64,000 bases of DNA from Streptomyces cirratus (GTDB taxonomy: Bacteria > Actinomycetota > Actinomycetes > Streptomycetales > Streptomycetaceae). Both the position numbers and the translations under genes were made by a program. The DNA is taken from positions 744,001-808,000 of the forward strand of contig NZ_BMVP01000001.1 in assembly GCF_014650775.1 (NCBI RefSeq), given 5' to 3'. The notes beneath the pieces are model-generated. The model was not told the DNA's origin, made no database searches, and was given only the letters and a program-made list of their open reading frames with translations. Below, one piece after another: positions 44,319 through 52,702 of this stretch. Each line of letters begins with the position of its first letter. The stretch's first letter is position 1.

Positions 44319-44467
44319 TCGGGCGTTCCGCAAGCCGGCACACCTCCGCTGACCAGGCAAAACACAGGCCGGGGCGGGCGGCCCGCAGCCTTGTGACCGA
44401 CTCGTCAGGGTGTTCGCGCGCAGCAGATCGTCCGCGCCTCGGACAATGGATTGGACAAGGCTCGTAG

Positions 44468-45559
<1,092 letters not shown>

Positions 45560-45584
45560 TCGCCTGCCGGTCCCACCCGTGCCC

Positions 45585-45625
45585 GCCGAAGGGGCGGCGC
45601 CGCGAGCCGGCGCCGCCCCTTCGGC
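45585..45625 (+). terminator. asd terminator
   Basis: A perfect 17-bp stem (gccgaaggggcggcgcc with its complement), 7-nt loop, 26 bp past the stop codon. Confidence 0.88.
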
Positions 45626-45739
45626 GTGCCGGGAGACGGGCCGGCCCGCCCCTGTCCGCCCGTGAATCGTCCGGGCGTGGGTGACGCGGGGCGCGTGGAA
45701 GGATGGGGCGGCAACGTCACCATCAAAGGAGATGACCGC

Positions 45740-48337
45740 GTGCCTGGCACGAATCTCACCCGTGAAGAGGCTCAGCAGCGGGCGAAGCTGCTCACCGTCG
45801 ACTCGTACGAGATCGAACTCGATCTCGGCGGTGCGCAGGAGGGCGGCACCTACCGGTCCGTGACCACCGTGCGCTTCCGGTCGGCCGAGGAGGGCGCCGC
45901 GACCTTCATCGACCTGGTCGCGCCGGCCGTGCACGAGGTCGTACTGAACGGCAAGGCCCTCGACGTGGCCGCCGTCTTCCGGGACTCCCGGATCGCGCTG
46001 GAGCACCTGGCGGCGGGGGACAACGAGCTCCGCGTCGTCGCGGACTGCGCCTACACCAACACCGGCGAGGGCCTGCACCGCTTCGTCGACCCGGTCGACG
46101 AGCAGGCGTACCTGTACACGCAGTTCGAGGTGCCGGACGCGCGGCGGGTCTTCGCCAGCTTCGAGCAGCCCGACTTGAAGGCCACTTTCCGGTTCACCGT
46201 GACGGCGCCCGAGGGCTGGACGGTCATCTCGAACTCCCCGCGGGAGGTCCCCGAAGGCGCGACGCCCGGGGACGCCGAGGACAACGTCTGGCGCTTCGAG
46301 CCGACCCCGCGGATCTCGACGTACATCACCGCGCTGATCGCCGGCCCGTACCACGCGGTGCACAGCTCCTACGAGGGCAAGGACGGGCAGTCCGTGCCGC
46401 TCGGCATCTACTGCCGGCCCTCGCTCGCGGGATTCCTCGACGCGGAGGCGATCTTCGAGGTGACGCGGCAGGGCTTCGACTGGTTCCAGGAGAAGTTCGC
46501 GTACGACTACCCCTTCGCCAAGTACGACCAGCTCTTCGTGCCCGAGTTCAACGCGGGTGCGATGGAGAACGCGGGCGCCGTCACCATCCGCGACCAGTAC
46601 GTCTTCCGCTCGAAGGTGACGGACGCGGCGTACGAGGTGCGCGCGGAGACGATCCTGCACGAGCTGGCGCACATGTGGTTCGGCGACCTGGTCACCATGG
46701 AGTGGTGGAACGACCTGTGGCTGAACGAGTCGTTCGCCACCTACACCTCGATCGCCTGCCAGGCCTACGCCGAGGGCTCGAAGTGGCCGCACGCGTGGAC
46801 CACCTTCGCCAACTCGATGAAGACCTGGGCGTACCGGCAGGACCAGCTGCCGTCCACGCACCCGATCATGGCGGACATCCGTGACCTGGACGACGTCCTC
46901 GTCAACTTCGACGGGATCACCTACGCCAAGGGCGCCTCGGTGCTCAAGCAGCTCGTCGCCTACGTCGGCATGGACGCCTTCTTCAAGGGCGTGCAGGCGT
47001 ACTTCAAGGCGCACGCCTTCGGCAACACGCGCCTGTCCGACCTGTTGGGCGCGCTGGAGGAGACCTCGGGCCGCGACCTGACCGCCTGGTCGAAGGCGTG
47101 GCTGGAGACCGCCGGCATCAACGTCCTGCGCCCGGAGATCGAGACGGACGCGCAGGGCGTCATCACCGCCTTCGCCGTCCGCCAGGAGGCCCCGGCCCTG
47201 CCCGCGGGTGCCAAGGGCGAGCCCGTGCTGCGCCCGCACCGGATCGCGATCGGCCTGTACGAGCTGCGCGACGGCGCGCTGACGCGCACGGACCGGATCG
47301 AGCTGGACATCGACGGCGGCCTGACGCAGGTGCCGGAGCTGGTGGGCCGCGCCCGTCCGGCCGTGGTGCTGCTGAACGACGACGACCTCTCGTACGCGAA
47401 GGTCCGGCTCGACGAGGTGTCCCTCTCCAACGTCACCGCGCACCTGGGCGACTTCACCGAGTCGCTGCCGCGGGCGCTGTGCTGGGCCTCGGCGTGGGAC
47501 ATGACCCGTGACGGTGAGCTGGCGACCCGCGATTACCTCTCCCTCGTCCTGTCGGGCATCGGCAAGGAGTCGGACATCGGCGTCGTGCAGTCGCTGCACC
47601 GCCAGGTGAAGCTGGCCGTCGACCTGTACGCCGACCCGGCGTGGCGCGAGCAGGGCCTCGCCACCTGGACGGAGGCGACGCTGGAGCACCTGCGGGCGGC
47701 GGCTCCGGGCAGCGACCACCAGCTGGCGTGGGCCCGGGCCTTCGCGGCGACGGCCCGGACCGAGGGGCAGCTGACGTACCTGTCGGCGCTGCTGGACGGC
47801 TCGGCGCAGATCGAGGGTCTGGCGGTCGACACCGAGCTGCGCTGGGCGTTCCTGGAGCGCCTGGTGGCGACGGGCGTGGCCGGCGAGGCGGCGATCGAGG
47901 CCGAGCTGGAGCGGGACGCCACCGCGGCGGGCCAGCGCCACGCGGCCACCGCCCGGGCGGCGCGCCCGACGGCGCAGGCCAAGGCGCAGGCGTGGGCTTC
48001 GGTCGTGGAGTCGGGCGACCTGCCGAACGCGGTGCAGGAGGCGGTGATCGGCGGCTTCGTCCAGACCGACCAGCGCGAGCTGCTGGCGCCGTACACGCAG
48101 AAGTACTTCGCGGCGGTCAAGGAGGTCTGGGACACCCGGAGCCACGAGATCGCGCAGCAGATCGCGGTGGGGCTGTACCCGTCGCTCCAGGTCTCGCACG
48201 CGACGCTGGACGCGACGGACGCGTGGCTGGCCTCGGCCGAGCCGAACGCGGGCCTGCGCCGTCTGGTGTCGGAGGCGCGCGCGGGCGTCGAGCGTGCCCT
48301 CAAGGCCCAGGCGGCGGACGCGGCCGCCGCGGCCTGA
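45740..48337 (+). CDS. pepN: Aminopeptidase N (M1 metallopeptidase), copy 2
   Basis: 865 residues from a GTG at 45740 (VPGTNLTREEAQQRAKLLTV) with AAAGGAG upstream. Motifs: [31 protein letters not shown] (His near residue 307) and the distal Glu in WLNESFATY. The C-terminal ERAP1-like domain is complete. This copy has the more canonical HELAH and GAMENAG forms, against HEMAH and GAMENPG in the copy at 36811, so it is the better match to characterised PepN. No signal peptide. Confidence 0.97.
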   Translation: MPGTNLTREEAQQRAKLLTVDSYEIELDLGGAQEGGTYRSVTTVRFRSAEEGAATFIDLVAPAVHEVVLNGKALDVAAVFRDSRIALEHLAAGDNELRVVADCAYTNTGEGLHRFVDPVDEQAYLYTQFEVPDARRVFASFEQPDLKATFRFTVTAPEGWTVISNSPREVPEGATPGDAEDNVWRFEPTPRISTYITALIAGPYHAVHSSYEGKDGQSVPLGIYCRPSLAGFLDAEAIFEVTRQGFDWFQEKFAYDYPFAKYDQLFVPEFNAGAMENAGAVTIRDQYVFRSKVTDAAYEVRAETILHELAHMWFGDLVTMEWWNDLWLNESFATYTSIACQAYAEGSKWPHAWTTFANSMKTWAYRQDQLPSTHPIMADIRDLDDVLVNFDGITYAKGASVLKQLVAYVGMDAFFKGVQAYFKAHAFGNTRLSDLLGALEETSGRDLTAWSKAWLETAGINVLRPEIETDAQGVITAFAVRQEAPALPAGAKGEPVLRPHRIAIGLYELRDGALTRTDRIELDIDGGLTQVPELVGRARPAVVLLNDDDLSYAKVRLDEVSLSNVTAHLGDFTESLPRALCWASAWDMTRDGELATRDYLSLVLSGIGKESDIGVVQSLHRQVKLAVDLYADPAWREQGLATWTEATLEHLRAAAPGSDHQLAWARAFAATARTEGQLTYLSALLDGSAQIEGLAVDTELRWAFLERLVATGVAGEAAIEAELERDATAAGQRHAATARAARPTAQAKAQAWASVVESGDLPNAVQEAVIGGFVQTDQRELLAPYTQKYFAAVKEVWDTRSHEIAQQIAVGLYPSLQVSHATLDATDAWLASAEPNAGLRRLVSEARAGVERALKAQAADAAAAA

Positions 48338-48341
48338 GCCC

Positions 48342-48376
48342 GTGTGCCCCGGCCCGCTGCGGCGGCCGGGGCACAC
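48342..48376 (+). terminator. pepN terminator
   Basis: A perfect 13-bp stem (gtgtgccccggcc with its complement) starting 5 bp past the stop codon. Confidence 0.85.
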
Positions 48377-48394
48377 GCGTGTCCGGTCACAGCA

Positions 48395-48576
48395 CTAGGG
48401 CGTGTTTCGAAAGTAGCGCCGGCCGCCCGAAGGGCGGGCCCCGCGGCGTCCGGTGCGTGCGATCGCAAGGCGGAGGGTCGCCCTCGTACCGGGCCGTACG
48501 CGGGCGATCCCGACAACGCGGCGAGCGTGCGTGCCGGGCGTCGCGGGGCAGGCGGGACTTTCGAAACGCGCCCTAG
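48395..48576. mobile_element. MITE-like element, 182 bp
   Basis: Ends are 20-bp inverted repeats (ctagggcgtgtttcgaaagt at 48395-48414 and its complement at 48557-48576) with one mismatch. Imperfect complementarity continues inward (gccccgcggcgtccgg against its partner near 48530-48550). There is no ORF inside that I can support. The outer CTAG at both ends may be the target site. Non-autonomous transposable element is the best reading. Confidence 0.75.
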
Positions 48577-49481
48577 GGAGCGGTGCGCTGCGCCGCCGCG
48601 TCCCGTAGCGCCTCCAGGACGGTGGCCAGGGCCGGGGCCGACTCGGCTCCGCTGCGGGTGGCCGCGATGACGTGCCGGGCGGGGCGGTCGTGGGCCAGCA
48701 CCCGTACGGCGGTGCCCGAGGCGCGTTCGGTCACCATGCGGGGTACGAGGGCCACCCCCATGCCCGCTTCGACCATGGCCAGGATCGCGCTCCAGCCGGA
48801 CGCCGAGTGCGCCTGCTCCGGCACGAACCCGGCCGCCTCGCAGGCGGATCGGGTGATCTCCGACCAGGGGCCGCTGCCGCCGAAGATCCACCGGTCCCCC
48901 GACAGGTCGGCCAGCCGCAGGAGCGGTGCGGCGGCGAGGGGGTGGCCGGGCGGGAGCGCCACATCGAGCGGGTCCTCCAGCAGCGTGACCCGGGTGAAGC
49001 GGGGGTCGCGGGCGGTCGGTGCGTGGGCCGCGAGGGACAGGGCGAGGTCGACGGCCCCGGCGGAGAGCAGCTCGTAGGACTCGGCGGCCTCGGTCTCCCG
49101 CACCCGCACCTCCACCCCGGGCGCGGTCCGGCGCAGGGCCGCGACGGCCGGCACCACCAGGGCGGGCACGGCGGTGGAGAAGGCTCCGATCCGTACCTCG
49201 CCCGCCTCCCCGGACAGGTACCCGGCCAGTTCGGCGTCGGCCCGTTCCAGCTGGGCGAAGACGGCCTCGGCGTGCCGCAGGACCAGGTGGGCGGCGTCCG
49301 TGAGCCGTACCCGCCGCCCCTGGGCCTCCAGCAGCGGCACCCCCAGCTGCCGGCCCAGGTTGGTCAGCTGCTGCGAAACGGCCGAGGGGGTCATGTGGAG
49401 CGCCCCGGCCGTCGCGGTCACGGTTCCCCGGTCGGCCAGCGTCCGCAGGATCCGCAGCTTCTTGATGTCCCACTCGGTCAT
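48573..49481 (-). CDS. LysR-family transcriptional regulator
   Basis: 302 residues from the ATG at 49481 (MTEWDIKKLRILRTLADRGT). The N-terminal winged helix reads TVTATAGALHMTPSAVSQQL and TNLGRQLGVPLLEAQGRRVR. The effector-binding domain (about 90-290) has VRIGAFSTAVPALVVPAVAA. The stop codon (TAG, complement of 48573-48575) lies inside the terminal repeat of the MITE-like element at 48395-48576, so the insertion defines the last residues (AAQRTAP). It is upstream-adjacent to an EamA gene on the same strand (11 bp apart); it may regulate that exporter. Confidence 0.92.
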   Translation of the reverse strand: MTEWDIKKLRILRTLADRGTVTATAGALHMTPSAVSQQLTNLGRQLGVPLLEAQGRRVRLTDAAHLVLRHAEAVFAQLERADAELAGYLSGEAGEVRIGAFSTAVPALVVPAVAALRRTAPGVEVRVRETEAAESYELLSAGAVDLALSLAAHAPTARDPRFTRVTLLEDPLDVALPPGHPLAAAPLLRLADLSGDRWIFGGSGPWSEITRSACEAAGFVPEQAHSASGWSAILAMVEAGMGVALVPRMVTERASGTAVRVLAHDRPARHVIAATRSGAESAPALATVLEALRDAAAQRTAP

Positions 49482-49491
49482 GGGCCCGAAC

Positions 49492-50427
49492 CTACCGGCG
49501 GGCACTCCCCAGCCCCACGCCCACGAGGATCAGCGTCATGCACAGCAGCTGCGCCGGGCCGGTCCGCTCGCCCAGCAGCAGCAGCCCGAGGCCGGCGACG
49601 CAGACCGGCTGGAGGTAGTAGACGACGCCGGCGCGGGCGGCGCCGATGAGCGAGATGGCCTTGTTCCAGGCGAAGAAGGCGACGGCGGAGGACATCACGC
49701 CGACGTACAGCAGCATGCCGCCGGTGCCGGGGGTGAGGCGGAAGCCGCCCTGGACGGTGACGGACACCGCGTAGGCGGGCGCCAGCATCAGGGCGCCGAG
49801 CACGAAGGTGGTGAGGAGGAAGGCCAGGCCGCCCAGTTCGGCGGGCTTGCGCTTGAGCAGTGCGCTGTAGGTGGCGAAGGAGAGCGCGGCGGCGAACATC
49901 CACAGGTCCCCGGCGGCGAAGTCGAAGCCGAGCGAGCCGTCTCCGACCAGGAGCAGTACCCCGAAGGCGGCGAGCAGCATCCCGAGGACGCGGCGGGCGC
50001 CGAGCCGTTCGCCGCCGAGGCGGGCGTAGAGGGCCATGATGACCGGCGAGGCCGCCATGATCATGCCCATGTTGGAGGCGGAGGTGGTCAGGCCCGCCTG
50101 GTGCACGAGGGTGTTGTAGAGGGTGACGCCGAAGAGGGTGGCGAGCGCGATGTAGCGCAGGTGGCGCCGGATCAGGGTCCGCTGCCGCCAGGCCTGGCGG
50201 GCGGCGAACGGGGTGACCGCGAGGGCGGCTATGACCCAGCGCCAGAAGACGGCTTGGACGGGCGGTACCGTCTCGGCCATTCCCCGGGTGGCGACGAAGC
50301 TGCCGGACCAGACGACCGTCGCGACCAGGGCCAGGAGCACGCCGAGTCCGGCTGCTCCCTTCCTCCCCTTGCCGGTGGACTGCTGTGCTGCCTGTGTGAC
50401 GGTGCGGGTGCGGTCCAGGACGGCCAC
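49492..50427 (-). CDS. EamA-family (DMT superfamily) transporter 1
   Basis: 311 residues with ten hydrophobic segments in two EamA repeats; start MAVLDRTRTVTQAAQQSTGK. Repeat 1 has VVWSGSFVATRGMAETVPPV, repeat 2 has DLWMFAAALSFATYSALLKR. EamA proteins export amino acids and related metabolites; the substrate cannot be set. The gene ends 10 bp before the LysR start and begins 41 bp after the second EamA gene, so the three may form one transcript. Confidence 0.9.
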   Translation of the reverse strand: MAVLDRTRTVTQAAQQSTGKGRKGAAGLGVLLALVATVVWSGSFVATRGMAETVPPVQAVFWRWVIAALAVTPFAARQAWRQRTLIRRHLRYIALATLFGVTLYNTLVHQAGLTTSASNMGMIMAASPVIMALYARLGGERLGARRVLGMLLAAFGVLLLVGDGSLGFDFAAGDLWMFAAALSFATYSALLKRKPAELGGLAFLLTTFVLGALMLAPAYAVSVTVQGGFRLTPGTGGMLLYVGVMSSAVAFFAWNKAISLIGAARAGVVYYLQPVCVAGLGLLLLGERTGPAQLLCMTLILVGVGLGSARR

Positions 50428-50468
50428 TGGGTGTCTCCCCCTCGGGACTCGGTCGACGGTTCGTGGGA

Positions 50469-51422
50469 CTACGGTCGCACCGGCCCAGCTGTCAGGTCCA
50501 TCGAAATGTTCCGATCGGTCTTTTCAGCAGAAGTGAACGGTTCGGGGGTGCGGGCGGCCTGCGCGGCGGTCCGGGCGGCGAACAGCTGGCCCGCGACGGT
50601 GGCCCCGAAGGCTATCGCCATGCCGACGAGCTGGACCGGGGAGAGCGCCTGGCCGAGGACCGCCCAGCCGATGACGGCCGCGGTGAGCGGGGAGAGCGGG
50701 CCGAGCAGGGTGACGGAGGTGGCGGAGAGCTTGCCGATGCCACGGAACCAGAGCCAGTACGCGGTACCGGTGTTGATGAGCATCATGTAGCCGTAGCCGA
50801 GGAAGGCCTTGCCGTCGAGCGCGGGCGGGGCCCCTTCGACGAGGGCCGCGATCGGGATGATGATCAGCCCGCCGGCGGTGAGCTGCCAGCCGGTCATGGC
50901 CAGCGGTCCGACCCCGTCCGGGCGGCCCCAGCGCTTGGTCATCACGGTGCCCGCGGCCATGGAGGCGGAGGAGACCACACCGGCGATGATGCCGACCAGG
51001 TCGAGCTTCGCGGCGGCGGTCAGGACCACCATGCTCACGCCGAGCGCGCCGGTGACGGCGGCGAGTACGGTGCGCAGGCTCGCCCGCTCGCCCAGGACGA
51101 GGGTGGCGAGTCCCACGACGAAGAGCGGGCCGGCGCTGCCGAGGACGGCCGCGACGCCGCCGGGCAGCCGGTAGGCGGCGAGGAAGAGGAGCGGGAAGAA
51201 GGCCCCGATGTTGAGCGCCCCGAGGACGGCGGACTTCCACCACCACTGGCCCTTGGGGAGGCGGCGGGACAGGAGGGTCAGCAGCAGTCCGGCGGGCAGC
51301 GCCCGCATGACCCCGGTGAACAGCGGCCGGTCGGGTGGCAGCAGTTCGGTGGCGACGGCGTAAGTGGAGCCCCAGGAGATGGGGGCCAGAGCGGTCAGGG
51401 CGACGGTGGCGAGGCGGTTCAC
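50469..51422 (-). CDS. EamA-family (DMT superfamily) transporter 2
   Basis: 317 residues with about ten membrane segments; start MNRLATVALTALAPISWGST. Typical EamA first-repeat segment ISWGSTYAVATELLPPDRPL and second-repeat segment GIIAGVVSSASMAAGTVMTK. A polar C-terminal tail (TPEPFTSAEKTDRNISMDL) follows. It diverges from the marR gene across a 135-bp region holding a perfect 24-bp palindrome, so it is the likely MarR-controlled exporter. Confidence 0.92.
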   Translation of the reverse strand: MNRLATVALTALAPISWGSTYAVATELLPPDRPLFTGVMRALPAGLLLTLLSRRLPKGQWWWKSAVLGALNIGAFFPLLFLAAYRLPGGVAAVLGSAGPLFVVGLATLVLGERASLRTVLAAVTGALGVSMVVLTAAAKLDLVGIIAGVVSSASMAAGTVMTKRWGRPDGVGPLAMTGWQLTAGGLIIIPIAALVEGAPPALDGKAFLGYGYMMLINTGTAYWLWFRGIGKLSATSVTLLGPLSPLTAAVIGWAVLGQALSPVQLVGMAIAFGATVAGQLFAARTAAQAARTPEPFTSAEKTDRNISMDLTAGPVRP

Positions 51423-51482
51423 GGCTACTCCTCGGGGTGGGGACGGCTTCGAGGTCGGCGACGCCCTCGTTAGGTTGCTTGT

Positions 51483-51506
51483 AAGTAGCTTAGCGCTAAG
51501 CTACTT
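51483..51506. promoter_or_regulatory. MarR operator candidate, perfect 24-bp palindrome
   Basis: Arms aagtagcttagc and gctaagctactt form a perfect palindrome in the intergenic region between the EamA gene (start 51422, minus) and marR (start 51558, plus). Confidence 0.75.
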
Positions 51507-51557
51507 TTCGTCAAGCGACTTTGGGGATCGAAGAAGGGAAGGCCGGATACTGTGCTC

Positions 51558-52055
51558 ATGACCGAGGCCAACAAGGACGCCGTCGACGCGATCACCGACC
51601 AGTGGCACGCGGTGCGACCGGACCTGGACACCGTCCCGATGGCCGTGTTCGGCCGTATCAACCGGATCGCCCGGGCCGTCAGCGACGAGATGGAACGGAC
51701 CTACAACCGCTACGGGGTCTCCCTCGGCGAGTTCGACGTGGTCGCCACCCTGCGCCGGTCCGGGGCTCCGTACACGCTCTCGCCGCGACAGCTTTCGGCC
51801 ACGCTGATGCTCACCAGCGGCGGTATGACGGGGCGGCTCGACAAACTGGAGAAGGCCGGGCTGCTGTGCCGCAACCCCGACCCGAACGACCGGCGCGGGC
51901 TCCAGGTGACGATCACCGAGCGCGGGCTCAAGCTCATCGACGAGGCCGTCGCCGCGGGCCTGGAAGTGCAGCGCGCCGCGCTGTCGGGGCTGGCCGGCGA
52001 AGAGGTCGAGGCGCTCAGCGGGCTGCTGCGCAAGCTGATGGCGGGCGTGGGCTGA
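51558..52055 (+). CDS. MarR-family transcriptional regulator
   Basis: 165 residues from the ATG at 51558 (MTEANKDAVDAITDQWHAVR); a GTG 6 bp upstream is also possible. The winged helix has GVSLGEFDVVATLRRSG, TLSPRQLSATLMLTSGGMTG and RLDKLEKAGLLCRNPDPNDR. MarR dimers bind palindromes and are usually released by small phenolic or toxic ligands. The divergent EamA gene and the palindrome between them fit the classic repressor-exporter layout. Confidence 0.94.
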   Translation: MTEANKDAVDAITDQWHAVRPDLDTVPMAVFGRINRIARAVSDEMERTYNRYGVSLGEFDVVATLRRSGAPYTLSPRQLSATLMLTSGGMTGRLDKLEKAGLLCRNPDPNDRRGLQVTITERGLKLIDEAVAAGLEVQRAALSGLAGEEVEALSGLLRKLMAGVG

Positions 52056-52081
52056 GCCCGCTGCCCCGCGCCCCGTTCACC

Positions 52082-52280
52082 GCGGAGCCGGTCGGAGCGA
52101 AGCCGGCCCCAGCGGAGCCGGTCGGAGCGAAGCCGGCCCCAGCGGAGCCGGTCCGAGCGGAGCCGCACCCAGGGGAGCCGGTCCGAGCGGAGCCGCACCC
52201 AGGGGAGCCGGTCCGAGCGGAGCCGCACCCAGGGGAGCCGGTCCGAGGGGAGCCGCACCCAGGGGAGCCGGTCCGAGGGG
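52082..52280. repeat. 30-bp tandem repeat (minisatellite), about 6.6 copies
   Basis: Unit gcggagccggtcggagcgaa + gccggcccca (30 bp), repeated six times with a partial seventh. Copies 1-2 are one variant; copies 3-6 are a second variant (gccgcaccca end). The rest of the gap 52056-52442 holds no gene I can support; all open frames in it are products of the repeat. Confidence 0.92.
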
Positions 52281-52442
52281 CCGCTCGGAGGCGGCCGCTC
52301 CCGGACAGCCGGTCCGGGCGCCGTTCGCCGGCGCCGGGCACGACGGAGCGCCGGGGGCCCCGCGACCGCCGGCCACATGCCGGGGTGCGGACCCCCGGCG
52401 CCCCGGAAGTCTTGTGGGACCGCCCGTGTGAGGGCGGCCGGA

Positions 52443-52682
52443 TCAGTCGGTCGGACGCTGCTTGCGCGACTTGTCGCCGACCATCACCAGACCCGCGATG
52501 ACCAGGAACAGCACGATCGGCGTGACCACGTACAGACCGAGCGTCTCACCGATGCTCAGGCCCGGGCCCGGGTCATCGCCGTCGTCGCGGATCACCGCGA
52601 GGGCGGGAGACGTCATCAGCAGCATCATCAGCGTCGTTCCGGCCGTGACGGCGCCGGCGCGCAGAGCGTTCTTCTTGTCCAC
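52443..52682 (-). CDS. Small membrane protein of unknown function
   Basis: 79 residues from a GTG at 52682 (VDKKNALRAGAVTAGTTLMM). It has a signal-peptide-like first segment ending SPALAV, an acidic linker (IRDDGDDPGPGLSIGE) and a second membrane segment (LYVVTPIVLFLVIAGLVMVG) followed by a basic tail (DKSRKQRPTD). It starts 20 bp downstream of malQ on the same strand. I recognise no named family. Confidence 0.8.
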   Translation of the reverse strand: MDKKNALRAGAVTAGTTLMMLLMTSPALAVIRDDGDDPGPGLSIGETLGLYVVTPIVLFLVIAGLVMVGDKSRKQRPTD

Positions 52683-52702
52683 GGTGCAAACGTAGCGAAC
52701 AC

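Noticed and set aside
52077..52376. Minus-strand ORF made of alternating PLGPAPLGAA repeats
   Set aside because: It is only the translation of the 30-bp minisatellite; there is no ribosome site and the repeat is open in several frames at once.
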